Below, in pieces: positions 30,740 to 41,477 of a stretch of 64,000 nucleotides of DNA. Source of the DNA: Yponomeuta sedellus. Lineage: Eukaryota > Arthropoda > Insecta > Lepidoptera > Yponomeutidae. Location of the stretch: NCBI GenBank assembly GCA_934045075.1, contig OW203726.1, positions 10,139,527 through 10,203,526 of the forward strand. Reading direction: 5' to 3'. The notes under the pieces are model-generated. The model was not told where the DNA came from and made no database searches. It saw only the letters and a list, made by a program, of their open reading frames with translations. A program made the translations under genes and the position numbers. Every line of letters starts with the position of its first letter. Positions within the stretch are counted from its first letter, which is position 1.

Positions 30740-30910
30740 TCAATTCAATTCAATTTATTTCAACGTAAAGAATTTACATTCTGTTTGCTGAATGTCAAAA
30801 TACAATGTAACATGAAAGTGAAAGCCGCCGCCTTCGGGCCGTAATGTAGTGGAGAAAAAGGCAGCGGGAAAAAAAAAAACTCCACTCTGACCATCTTTTC
30901 TCAAGTCTTA
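30740..30910 (-). mobile_element. 3' end of a retroposon, reverse copy of the 5285-5430 type
   Basis: Minus-strand order: 'cttgagaaaagatggtcagagtgg', 'gcctttttctcc', 'cggcccgaagg', then an A/T tail 'aattgaattgaat'. It matches the plus-strand copy at 5285. Confidence 0.65.
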
Positions 30911-31329
30911 AATCTAATACATTAGATACCACCTATACGCATAAGATTCCATGATTGCCATTAATAACTTTAAATGTTAAGGCATTATTAAATATATATA
31001 CTTTTTTACATAGGCCGTGAAAACATGACAAGTGCTGCGGCCAGACACACGAACAGCACTCGTTCACGAGCATAACGCAGAGGTCAGCCATCATCAGTCT
31101 CAACCATTTTGGAGGGAGATAGATGACCCGGCCACCACGCCACCATTCGAATGACCTTTAGCAAACCTGCAGATTAAGTTTTTGTCAGTATCAGTGTCTT
31201 AGTTTTGCCATGTCTGTCTGTGCGTCCGCCCGTCTGTCCGTCCGCCGTCCGTCGGACTATTTGGTAGGTACTGTAGGTAACGATACTTCTTTATAGTAAC
31301 TGACCGGCGCGTAGCCGTCTAGGCAGAGT

Positions 31330-31560
31330 TTAAATTATTTGAAGAATATCGTTAGAATATTTTCGGGGCTTAATCAAGTAATAATTTATTGCTATTTTAC
31401 CTCGACGTTTCGACGACGTTACAGTCATCGTGGTCACGAGAAGACTGATGGCTGGCACCCGTTCGCATCTTCGGCTGATGAGGTTTTAGACTACCCTCAA
31501 TCAGCCATCACAAAGGACTATTAGTGTTGCGACACACTACACTGATAATGTCGGACGATA
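31330..31560. repeat. Interspersed repeat with 'cgacgtttcgacgacgtt' block
   Basis: The string 'ctcgacgtttcgacgacgtt', 'acagtcatcgtggtcacgag' and 'gaagactgatggctggcac' is a composition unlike its flanks and resembles widely dispersed lepidopteran retroelement ends. It is related in part to the 'acgtcggga' family. Identity uncertain. Confidence 0.45.
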
Positions 31561-33640
31561 AGCCATGCGAAGAATATCGTTATTTAGGTGTCAGTCGTGT
31601 TGAGACCCGCAGTTAAGTTAGGGTTTCTATATAAAATAATAAAAAGAACTTTAATAATACTTATTATTGCTAATTCAGAGTTTTAATAAGTATAATGCCA
31701 TTATTACGCCGACAAGACGGTAGTATGAAATTTTGGAAAAACTTTTTTTGGGTCCTCCCCTACGCCTAAATAATGGTTGCGATTTTTTTCACGCCTACAC
31801 CATAGTGTGGGTGGGGCATCAATATCATTGTTTGATAGTCGCAACGTGAAAAAATCCAGGGCAGTAAGTATTTATCAATTAATGGGCCAGTTTCTGAAAT
31901 GAGGATTTCGCTTAGCAAATACCTAGGTAGGTAACGTTCTGTTACGCTCTTTTCTGAGAAATTCGAAGAAACTGCACTACAGTTAATTATGTACTTAGCG
32001 AAATTCTAAAGTCAGGAACTGCCGAATGAGTAATAGGCGACCAACTTAAAACACAAAAACTTTGTAAAAATTCATTGAAAATAACTTTGATGAAGTTGCT
32101 CGTTCTGGTAAGCAGGTATTGGAATCTTACTTTACTGAACGTTACGCGTGTAAGGTTTGTAGAGTAGGATTTTTTTACTTGTTCGGTAGGTATTTTACTT
32201 TAGGTAGTTACGTTCAGGACTTAATTACGTAATTAGTAATGAACAATTTTCAGATATTTACGGTACCTATTATTTATAAAATCACGATTCTTTAAAACAC
32301 TCATAAGATGGAGTATAAATAGTCTGTAGTAAAGGGAAAAACTTAATCACAGATTACGTAAACAGCCCTTAAGGAGTTTTTTAGAGGAATCGTATTTTGC
32401 TAAATAAGACCTTGATAATCTTAACAAGATAGTAAAATTAAAATACGTACTAGCTCCGATTTCCTAGGTCCATATGCAAGTACCTAAAACTCTTACAACA
32501 TATCACCAGTATTTCTTAATGATTCGCAATACTCATACATAGTTACATACGGCTCTAATCGCGATTATTTCTTAGGTAAAATGTAATTACCGTAATAAAT
32601 ACCCGCGATTAGACCCGTTTAATATATAACGACATACCACCTATCTAATTAAAAGTAATAACCACGAAAATCTATTTGTTTCTAATCTACGAGTGACTAT
32701 TTCAATTCTTCACTTCTATTAAAAAACAGAACCGTAAAGTCTGCAGTTCAAAGTCCTATGCAGACACGGTCGACATGCGTAACCATAACGAAAATATTGT
32801 TCATGTTGTTATCTTTTATCAGTACTATCACTCACCATATGATTCTTCATCGTTATCCAGCCCATTCTCGCGCAATACTTCAGTTTCCTTTTGTTATCCG
32901 TGGCTGTAAATCTACTCTAGCACCGTTTAAATAGTCAAGACTGGAGGGATAATGGTCACAAACAAAAGATCACGTTAATATTTTAGCTTCAGCTGCGGAT
33001 CGCCGTGGCTAGGTTATGCGAGAGGGATGAACGGCCGCGCCAGAATAGGATGGGAGTCGGGATGCTGTGCGCAATGCGGTACATGTCATTGGACACTTCA
33101 GGGTGATCTGTTGATACCACTTTTGAATTTATGGCCCAGTGTGCATTGCAGTTTGAAAGGACAAATCCTCAGGGTATAAGAGGATGTAGAGTACCTAAAT
33201 GAAATAAATAAAGAAAGCAACAAGTGATAAACTGGAAAAAAGTTTTGTAGAGTCATTGTAGAGATTTGAGTCTTTGTATGTGGAATAAAATGTGCGGTCC
33301 TGTACTGTACTTTCTTACTCACTTTAGTGGCGAATTTGCAACAGTTCCACAAAAATTTGGGATGTTTTGCACAAAGTTCCCTTTGTTTACGTGAGAGACG
33401 TCTCTACCGCGCTAACATTTGAAACTATCGATTGGTTGACGCGCACTCGGGCCCGTCTATTCTACGCATACAGGGTGTTCGACATGCGCTGTTCCCTGCG
33501 TAGGGAAATGTGGTGAAAACAATTCACAACCTTCATTATGTTAACTGAAAACAATAAAAGTAATTAGGTACTTACCTCCCTACTTCATATTTTTGAAAAT
33601 GCGAAATAGGAACATCTTCGGCATAAATTATTCGCAAGGC
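31561..33640. other. Non-coding; one dispersed repeat copy
   Basis: No exon recognised on either strand. 32525-32640 holds another 'gtatgagtattgcgaatc / taataaata / gacccgtttaatatataa' repeat copy. A slightly GC-richer piece at 33000-33080 shows no convincing splice-bounded frame. Confidence 0.4.
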
Positions 33641-33649
33641 GCCATCTAT

Positions 33650-33995
33650 TGTCAGTCAAAAACTAACGAGGATGGCGCAGTTGCGGTACAAAAAAGGCTT
33701 ATCAGATAGTTTCAGTTGTACCCGTCAAGCGATTCACACCCATAAAACGGCCCCAGACCGTCACACAAGAAGAGCGTGGGACGCAGGCGTGGAAAAGACG
33801 CGCGACGTTATAAAGAGTTCGCGCCCTCGCCTCACCCCGAAAAAGACGATAATTGGAAAGACGACGCGTCTTTCCCACGCCCTCGCCTCAAGCCCTTTCT
33901 GTGAGTCTCAGGCGAAGGCCTAAGATGTAGGGGGTTACCCGGTGCTATCAAGTGCCACCATTGAATTTAATTCAAATTCAATGGTGCCACTAAAG
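33650..33995. repeat. GC-rich repeat with a near-palindrome, foldback-family flank
   Basis: Contains 'gcgtggaaaagacgcgcgacg' and 'acgacgcgtctttcccacg', mirrored by 'cgcggaaaagacgcgtcatt' at 34312. An 18-bp-arm near-palindrome lies at 33951-33991 (agtgccaccattgaattt and complement). This is a diverged member or flank of the foldback family that follows. Confidence 0.55.
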
Positions 33996-34135
33996 AAAAA
34001 TGATATTTTTTTACGGATCGTTTTTGTGAGAAGTACCGGGCAAATTTCCCAATCATGTTAAGGTGCTAGTCGGTGCTAACAAGCGCCACAAATAGAAAAA
34101 AACATATCTTCTTTTATAATGAATCTGTTGGAAAA

Positions 34136-34157
34136 AGTGATCATCGTAAATCTTAAC

Positions 34158-34194
<37 letters not shown>

Positions 34195-34217
34195 TGTTAA
34201 GATTTACGATGATCACT
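34136..34217. repeat. Perfect 26-bp inverted repeat with (TA)n loop
   Basis: Arms 34136-34161 and 34192-34217 (agtgatcatcgtaaatctta...) are exact complements around a TA dinucleotide run. 'ggtgctaacaagcgccac' upstream (34070-34090) links it to the foldback family. Confidence 0.9.
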
Positions 34218-34230
34218 TCTAGCCGCTTCT

Positions 34231-34505
34231 AACCGCTGCTAGCTAGCGCCATCTATCGAAAAAGATAAAAAAATTAGCCAGAAACGACGTGGGACGTGGG
34301 TCGCGGAAAAGACGCGTCATTTCATCATCCAATTTACTGAATGTAATGAAGGAGCTTTGGGGTGCTAACTTACGTCACCAATGGAATAAACATAACTTAT
34401 TTTGTAATAGGTTTTTATGTAAAAGTGAATATAAGAAATCTTAACAACTGTGACAAAATTTTTTAGAACCTACAGTCCAAAACAATTTCCGCTAAGAACT
34501 GCATA

Positions 34506-34587
<82 letters not shown>

Positions 34588-34931
34588 TTTTAAACTACCC
34601 ACACGAACCAAGGCACAAGAATGTACATAGAATTTAGACCAGTTTTGCCAAAAACGGCAGTTCTTAGCGGAAATTGTTTTGGACTGTAGGTTCTAAAAAA
34701 TTTTGTCACAGTTGTTAAGATTTCTTATATTCACTTTTACATAAAAACCTATTACAAAATAAGTTATGAATTTTATTCCATTGGTGACGTAAGTTAGCAC
34801 CCCAAAGCTCCTTCATTACATTCAGTAAATTGGATGATGAAATGACGCGTCTTTTCCGCGACCCACGTCCCACGTCGTTTCCGGCTAAAAAAATTATCTT
34901 TTTCGATAGATGGCGCTAGTTAGCAGCGGTT
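34231..34931. mobile_element. 700-bp foldback element: two ~275-bp arms around a TA microsatellite
   Basis: The left arm 34231-34502 and right arm 34657-34931 are near-identical inverted copies (differences at only a handful of positions, for example gctagctagcgcc against gctaactagcgcc). The 154-bp centre has a (TA)n tract (34508-34580) and a T-run. Arms include 'gcgccatctatcgaaaaag', 'ggggtgctaacttacgtcac' and 'gaacctacagtccaaaac'. No ORF. Related shorter copies are at 37471-37808 and 56990-57090. It lies in an intron of the F-BAR gene, 30 bp from a splice donor. Confidence 0.92.
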
Positions 34932-34960
34932 ACCCTCTGAAATGTAAACTAGTGACTTAC

Positions 34961-35029
34961 CTGTGCTCTGACAGAAGCTAGATGGAGTTGCGCGGCTCTG
35001 TAGTCGTATTTTTTCAGCGATATGTCCTC
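34961..35029 (-). CDS. F-BAR gene exon (last one found, coiled-coil region)
   Basis: A 69-bp exon between acceptor ctctttactag| and donor CACAG|GTAAGTCAC encodes 23 codons, EDISLKKYDYRAAQLHLASV then RAQ, in phase 0 at both ends. It continues the helical region of the exon at 35843-35920. Following exons should lie below 34961 but were not recognised. The 700-bp foldback element begins 30 bp into the downstream intron. Confidence 0.75.
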
Positions 35030-35061
35030 CTAGTAAAGAGAAATGTTGAATTTAATGTAAA

Positions 35062-35092
35062 ATAGCCTCTAAATAGGTTTTTTAAAATAATT
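35062..35092. repeat. End fragment of the tRNA-bearing element
   Basis: 'agcctctaaataggtttttt' equals the inverted flank of the element at 19941-20245. Nothing else of that element is present here. Confidence 0.6.
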
Positions 35093-35842
35093 TAAAATAC
35101 ACAAAATAAATACTAATAACATTAATTTTACTTATAAACGGTTATTTTTTAAATGTTCTATTCTTGAAACACGTCAATGATATTATTATGTTGTGTTTTA
35201 CGTAAATAATAAAAAAACTTATTAAGTTAGATTAAATATCAGAACAAAGAATAAAATTATATTACAGAACTATAATTGTCTTAATTAAATAATTGAATTT
35301 AATTATACAAATTTAATATCGCCTACGTAAAGTTAAAAACATGAATCGTAGAAAAATCTATAAAATACTAACTCTCATTAAGGTGGGTGTTTCAGGAGCA
35401 GCTTAGTTTATAAAATAACTAATCATTTAAAATATAATACATCAATAAATATAGTAACAGCCTTATTTGTAAAACCACCATTCCTCTAAAACACTCGTTA
35501 ATGACTGTTTTCCGTCACTACAGACTATTATAGTGCCTCTGAGGAGTGTTTTAAGGACTGTGCGGAGTTAACTTCACAGCAGGGGTTTGGAGCCAAATAA
35601 GTACTTGAAATTGAAATGGAAAAAAATTGCACATTTTAGTTACTTACATTAGAGTGTCATCATGCAGGTAACAAAAATGTGCGTAGATAGATAGAGAACA
35701 CTTTTTTGTAGATAAACAAGGAAATTACACAGATATTTTATTTCATTTCATTTTCTATTACATATTTTTTTAAAATTTCATTTCACGTACTTATTTTATC
35801 TATAATGTAGTAGGTTTGATAGATTTAAATAGTGTTACGCAC

Positions 35843-35920
35843 CTGTATTTCGTTGACTTTGTTATAAAGATTACCATCAATGCTCCTGGATTGTAGGCGG
35901 CCCATAGTGTCAAGACTGTC
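35843..35920 (-). CDS. F-BAR gene exon (coiled-coil region)
   Basis: A 78-bp exon with acceptor ttttccaacag| and donor AATACAG|GTGCGT encodes 26 codons, DSLDTMGRLQSRSIDGNLYN then KVNEIQ, phase 0 on both sides. Heptad-like spacing and charge fit a coiled-coil extension that follows the F-BAR part. It joins in frame to the exons at 37207-37335 (upstream) and 34961-35029 (downstream). Confidence 0.78.
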
Positions 35921-36049
35921 CTGTTGGAAAATTCAAAAACGTGAGTTGAAAACCTCGTAATACTACAAGAAAACCACAGGGAACTATTTCATAGAACTAA
36001 TAATCATGGTTGACTTGACAATCCGATGTACATTGTTAAGTCGATTAAC

Positions 36050-36720
36050 TTATAGATTAACTAGTAGGAAGAGTCGGCTACGCAACGTACAGCGTAATAA
36101 AATTGATTCTGTTAGTGCATTACTCTACCATGAAAGATAAATGGACGGGTCATGGGACGTTTTTATTTATGCCTAGAAGGTTTGATGCGCACACACTTAA
36201 ACTTCAAGCAACAATGAAATGAAATCGCAAATTTTTATATGTAATTTGGTTCTGATTGTGTCGAAATATTAGTTGACTTCCTATTTAAATGATTGATTTA
36301 CGAATGTTAATTGTTAAATTTATGAAATATTGTTGTATTTATTTAAGCATGCTAAATATTAATTTCAAATTTCAATGATTTTAAAATTGCTGTTTTAATA
36401 TCGGTGAAATTACATTGGCACTAAAATTTTATCCATATATCATCATAATGTACTGTAATTTATGGCACAGTACATTATGATTTGAATTGAATTCAATCGC
36501 TACAATTTTCATTGTACTACAATGAATTAACAGAATCTAGGGCCTAGTCCTAAAATCAGTGCAAATTGCATGCAAATTATTATTTTATTTTAAGACAGCC
36601 TCGCCTATTAAACAGTTTTAATCCTCTTGATTTTAATAATAAAATCGGCAGCTCATCCACTTTTAAATACACTCTACTCAGTAAAGTTTGTTAAGGACGC
36701 CTTTTCAACAAAAAATCAAA
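36050..36720. other. Intron sequence, AT-rich
   Basis: No coding or known repeat recognised apart from short self-complementary AT stretches (for example tcataatgtactgtaattta and its reverse near 36440-36485). Confidence 0.4.
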
Positions 36721-36721
36721 T

Positions 36722-36830
36722 TTTAAAAACCCATTTAGAGGCTGAAAATTCCACCCATGCCGGGACTCGAACCCGCGACCCCTGGCTAACCGTGCGAGAC
36801 CTTAGCACGGGTTAGTGCATTAAAAATAAT
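36722..36830 (-). mobile_element. tRNA-bearing element, internally deleted
   Basis: 'aaacccatttagaggctgaa', 'ttccacccatgccgggactcgaaccc', then 'ctggctaaccgtgcgag' joined directly to 'ccttagcacgggttagtgca'. So the A-box half and most of the body are missing compared with the copy at 19941-20245. Confidence 0.7.
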
Positions 36831-37206
36831 ATAAAAATTCAAATGTTTATCAGCGGCCGACAAAGTTCCACAGTAAAATGGTGCAGATATTTCTTCAATT
36901 TCGTCAACAATTAGGCGTGGCCGCATTGACTGGAGGAAATAACACAGCGGAGTTTGTACTTGCAAAGCTTCGGTGCAAAAGTTTCACTAAAGTGGTTACT
37001 TATTGGAGCAGGTAACATTTTGAGTACGCAATCAAAATGCGCAACGCGTCCGCGAACTCAAAGTAACGCCGGGCGGATAAAGCTATCAAAGGATGCCACT
37101 GTGCCTGATAAATCATCCAGATAATTAACTTAGCGCAGTGGAACCTCCGACACCGAATTAGTGTTTGAAATGGAATGAAGAATCAGTCTGAACACCTCTG
37201 AGTTAC

Positions 37207-37335
37207 CTGAAACTGTTTGATTTGCATCTCCAAGTCTTGCGCGTCCTTCCTTAGTTGCTCGTAGCTCAGCCTCGCCTGGGTGCCTCCCATTCTGTCTAGG
37301 AGCATCTCACCTCTTAGCACCGGGGGCATACTTTC
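37207..37335 (-). CDS. F-BAR gene exon (coiled-coil after proline-rich linker)
   Basis: A 129-bp exon with acceptor cttttatgcag| and donor TTTCAG|GTAACT encodes 43 codons, ESMPPVLRGEMLLDRM then GGTQARLSYEQLRKDAQDL and EMQIKQFQ, phase 0 at both ends. The sequence is strongly helical. The placement after a Pro-rich linker and before more coiled coil is what Fes/Fer-type F-BAR proteins show (FX region), although coiled coils are not family-specific. Confidence 0.82.
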
Positions 37336-37470
37336 CTGCATAAAAGATAGTAAACGTGAACTAATTATCTGTGTATCATTATTATCACATATTATAATTA
37401 TCGATCCCGCATGGCTGATAAAACCCAGCTTGAAAGCGATGTTTAAAATTATTTTAATAGTACATAAAGA

Positions 37471-37808
37471 CGCTTCAGGGTGCTAACTAGCGCCATCAAT
37501 AGAAAAAATCACAACTTATTTTATAATAGGTTTTTATGTAAAAGTGAATATGAGAAATCTTAACAACTGTAACAACTATTTTTAGAACCTACAGCGTAGG
37601 CCCTAGAATGAACAACGACTTTAATAATTTTCCGCCTTTTTAGCGGAAATCGATTAAAGTTCTAGGCTGTTGATCCTATGTCCTAGACTGTAGGTTCTAA
37701 AAATCACTGTTGTTAAGATTTCTCAGGTTCATTTTTAGATAAAAACGTATTATAAAACAAGTTATGATTTTTTTTTCCATTGGTGGCGTTAGTTAGCACC
37801 CCGAAGCG
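37471..37808. mobile_element. Foldback element, about 135-bp arms
   Basis: Arms starting 'cgcttcagggtgctaacta' on the left and ending 'gttagcaccccgaagcg' on the right are inverted copies with roughly 85% identity. They contain the same blocks as 34231-34931 (ataggtttttatgtaaaagt, agaaatcttaacaactgt, agaacctaca). The centre is different. No ORF. It lies in an F-BAR gene intron. Confidence 0.85.
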
Positions 37809-38689
37809 CCTTAAGCGGTAAGCGGATCTAGGTAATAGGATGAGAAATTACCTACGCTCGGATAAAGAAGCGCAGGTAACAAGTCTCATAATAGGTAGTT
37901 AGAAAACATTTTACCGAATAACTAAGTAAATAAGCCACTATAGGTAGCGGACAAATATAGGAAAATAAATTAAGTTTTATCGTACGTACACCGGACGCAC
38001 GGGGTGAGTGAAATCCATACAAAAGGGTTAGGCAAAATTGAATTTGCCGGCTGCAATATACCTGGAGATAGAATCTCATTTGACGAGCAAAACGGATTAG
38101 TGTAATTCCAATTTGGTCTCGCTCGACGTCCAATAGCATACACACCTTTAAAATTTATTCTCCTGACCAGTATTGCCATTTAATAATGATTTAGTTCGAT
38201 AAAGTGTGTCGCATTGAAGGCCAAAATAAAGTACCCGTTTCGAAGCTATAGACCGAACATTAGCGTCGAAATAGGTAACAGATAATGAACCCCAAATATA
38301 CCACGATGCGCTCAAAAAAAGTGTACAGGGCCACAGGCAAAGAATCAAGATGAAAAACCTGTGAGCCTAACTCATTATGGCCAGTCAAAAGAGTCAAGTG
38401 ATGAGCCTAATAATGGGTTCAGTGGCGTGTCTTGGCGGCGGCTTACGTCCAGCAGTTGACTGACAGATACTGTGAGTCTCTAATTGGCAACCTTGTAAGG
38501 CTGAAAATGTTATACCCTAATTAAGCAAAAGTGTTTTATAAGAGGGCAGTTGGCTTACCTATTAAATAAAAATAAAATAAATGATGTCAGCCGGTGATAT
38601 TATTATCATAATGATTATGTATGATGATGAAACGAGTCAACTCTCCAGCTACTCTGAAGAGTTTTATTATGGTCTTATAAAAATACGAA

Positions 38690-38780
38690 ACCTACACCAT
38701 ATCGGATGCGCGCGGATCCGCGCTTAGGCATTCTAGTACTGCCGCGCGTATCCGCGCTTCGGCATTCCAAAGGTTAAACA
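38690..38780. repeat. Short tandem pair rich in GCGC
   Basis: 'gcgcgcggatccgcgcttag' and 'gcgcgtatccgcgcttcgg', each followed by 'gcattc', form a two-copy repeat in AT-rich intron DNA. Confidence 0.6.
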
Positions 38781-39043
38781 CTCCAAAGACGCTGGTTAAA
38801 CTAGTCTGCGGTGGAGATTTTGCTGGGAAAAAACGTAACTACAGATTAAATAAAATTACTCTAAGGAGGGCTTTGTTACTGGCAAGACCGCGCAGGACAG
38901 AGACAAGGTGCAACTTCGCTGTGCCAGCAAAGTACCTAGTAGTAGAAGTAAAGCGTGCTTTACTTACAGCAATCGTATTTTTATAACAATAAGACCGTGA
39001 ATTTCCACCAATGTGACTAACAAACGGGTGCAGGAAAACTAAC

Positions 39044-39229
39044 CGCGGGGACATCCATCGGCGGGTCTTCGGGCTCTGGAGGGTATGGAGGGAGAAACGC
39101 GCGGCGCGGCGGCTTCGCGGCCGGCTGCGCTGTGAGTATACTGCGCGCCAAATGTGCCAAGTCTGCTGTGCTGGAGACGGCGCGCGCTTGCAGGCATAGC
39201 GACTCGTAGCGACGCAGCTGCGTGTTGCA
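39044..39229 (-). CDS. F-BAR gene exon with proline-rich linker
   Basis: A 186-bp exon with acceptor cttgcccatag| and donor CCCGCG|GTTAGT encodes 62 codons, phase 0 at both ends. The first half is helical (CNTQLRRYESLCLQARAVSS, then TADLAHLARSIL), the likely last F-BAR helix. The second half is a basic and proline-rich linker (PRRAFLPPYPPEPEDPPMDV). It is much more GC-rich than its flanks. The acceptor region is duplicated just upstream (39303-39420), including a perfect palindrome. That duplicated acceptor has no intact exon after it. Confidence 0.8.
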
Positions 39230-39420
39230 CTATGGGCAAGAAACAGGTAATATAGTTAGTTAGTTAGTTTTTCCTGTGGTTTCCGCACTTAGCCTCGTTG
39301 CCATGTTTCTTGCCCATAGTGTAACACGCAGCTGCGTGTTACACTATGGGCAAGAAACATGTAATAGTTAGTTTGTCCCGTGGTTTCCGTACGCCTCGTA
39401 GCCATTGTACGTGGCCGGGC
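39211..39420. repeat. Duplicated splice-acceptor region with a perfect 58-bp palindrome
   Basis: 39303-39360 is an exact palindrome centred on gcagctgc. Its right half plus flank (39331-39410) repeats 39214-39300, which covers the first bases and acceptor of the exon at 39044-39229. So the exon edge exists three times: the real one, an inverted copy and a direct copy. Short GTTA tandem repeats (ttagttagttagttag) lie between. Confidence 0.9.
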
Positions 39421-40164
39421 TATGGGGTCACTCCAGCCAGCCAATCTCTTTCCAAGAGGCCAGCTTCAGTTCATAGTGCACTCTGAGTTGAAACGTTTGA
39501 AAGTGGCAACGAAAACTGATAAAATTAATATTTAAGAATTTTACCTACACCTCGTCGTCGAATACCTATTACATTACTAAGGATTACGAAGCTCACTGTA
39601 TTATTTCGGCTTAAGTGATAGGTAACTTCACCTTTACATTCGCCTACTTACTTTCCCGTTACTTTCCTTTCGCCTTAACTATATTTTATTTATTAAGGCA
39701 CACCAACAACAGACATTAAAGTATAACTTTGAATATAATATCAGAGGGTTGGTATTTGTGCCAACCTAAACCAACTGTATAGGTATTTGTTCGCGAATTA
39801 CACAACGACCCAGTCTCTGTCTCTGATTGAAAGTCTGTGCCCTGCGGAGAGAATGGGCTTAATTACCACGCGTGCCCACAGCGGATTAGCAAATACAAGC
39901 GCTGAGACATTTAGGTTTTCTATATCCTGCATGAACAATAGATCATGGCAGGAGTACAATGTTCCGGGCAAATGTAGGCAGGTCATAAATTGCAACGGGT
40001 GGAAGGTTCGTTAAGGGACGTTCCAGGTGGAGATACTTCAATCAAATAGGGGATGTATTAGCAAAGGGCAAGATGAAAAATATCCGACTAATGCGCGATG
40101 ATGAAGGGAAAGAGTTTCAGCCTCGTTGCTAGTGGTAAGCCCAGGTGTCTCTGCCTGGGGTTAC

Positions 40165-40225
40165 CACTTGTGTGTGTGTTTGTTGGTGTGTGTGTGTGTG
40201 TGTGTTTTGGAGTGTGTGTCTATTG
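40165..40225. repeat. TG microsatellite
   Basis: Interrupted (TG)n run, with 'tggtgtgtgtgtgtgtgtgt' as the longest piece. Confidence 0.9.
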
Positions 40226-41224
40226 TTGGGCTTGTAAAAAAATTGGTTGGCATAAATCAAAGCAGGTTCCTAACCTGGCATAGCTTTGAAGATAATTATA
40301 GACTGCGTAGGTGGATTGATAATTGCATTGAGTCCGGAGACAACCACTAATTGGAGGTCAGTATGCGTTCCATATTCAAATAGTTTCTGAATTTATTGAG
40401 TTAATTTAATTGACACCACTCACTGGGTGGTTTTGTGTAATGGAAGTTTGTGTAGGGCTCATAATACCTTTACACAAATAAATGTTTTTCTTCTCTTTCA
40501 TCTACACACCACAAATTGGTCCACATAACATTTGTAAGCTATTGTTGCCCAGGAAAGATTTTCCGAAAAGAAAGTTTCAGTACAAGTGGATACGAACGGT
40601 GGGGAAATTAGTTTGTTTTATTCACAGTTTGGACTAAGAACAAACCTTTGCCACGTTTATTGCTTGCTTGGCGAGTTTACCGAAATAAATACTAGTCAAA
40701 GGTAAAACGTGACATCGACAACTGTTTTATCGTAGTAGGTAAAATTAGAAGAAGACGAAAAACATTTACTTAACGCCACATGGACAAACCTAATTAAACA
40801 GGAGAAAGAAAATATGAAAAACAAAGCAGGAATAAAACAAAAGCAGAAAAAAAGAGAAACTACAAAAGAAAAAACGAAAACAAATTCCAAGGCTATAGGT
40901 AGTATATAATATATAGAATACATATGTAGAATATAATATAATTTTATATAATCAATGTATAGTGTTCCTCGGCATTGTCCGCACTTTCACTTTGTAATTT
41001 TTTTTTTTAAATATAGAGCAACCTCTGGAAGCATTATAATCTTATATGAAAGATTTTTAGCCTCCAGAACAAGAAAACTTTTGAGTACTATGTAATAAAC
41101 AGTTAAAATTTAAAAATTTTTTTTAGTTGTACACTGTATGTCAATGCAGCCAAAAAAGGCCTCACGCTCAGTATGCGCTGGAGAAACTTATACATAAGGA
41201 GACAATAGTGAAATTCTGTAAGTC

Positions 41225-41470
41225 CAACTGCTTAGTTGGGCAGGTCACCTAGAACGCATGCCGGGTAATAGAGCGGCGAAAGTAATGGCCAATGGGTGCC
41301 ACAACAGAAGAAACCAAGAGGCAGGCCGAAAAAGAGGTGGCTTGAATGCATACTGGAAGATCTCAAGTAGATGGGGAAGCTATCAGGATGGAGGAAAGAT
41401 GCAATGGACCGAGAGAAATGGAAGAAAAATGTTGAAGAGGCCAAGACCCACACTGGGTGGTAGCGCCATA
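41225..41470 (+). pseudogene. C-terminal remnant of an RTE-like LINE
   Basis: Frames read LLSWAGHLERMPGNRAAK, then KKPRGRPKKRW-like sequence in a shifted frame, then MDREKWKKNVEEAKTHTGW. This is the WAGH..RM..NR...GRP..RW...DREKW pattern at the end of RTE-type ORF2. It is broken by frameshifts and immediately followed by a 5S-derived SINE. The 5' part is missing. Confidence 0.7.
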
Positions 41471-41477
41471 GGAAGCA

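Noticed and set aside
31380..31440. A hammerhead ribozyme as in Penelope elements (gaaacgtc motif)
   Set aside because: The CUGANGA core is not present in any of the copies, so the catalytic fold cannot be supported.
33672..33923. 83-codon ORF in GC-rich DNA
   Set aside because: Composition reflects the foldback-family repeat. No start context, domain or splice support.
39787..40014. 75-codon plus-strand ORF
   Set aside because: Protein-like composition in places, but no domain, no splice signals in frame, and an equally long antisense frame.
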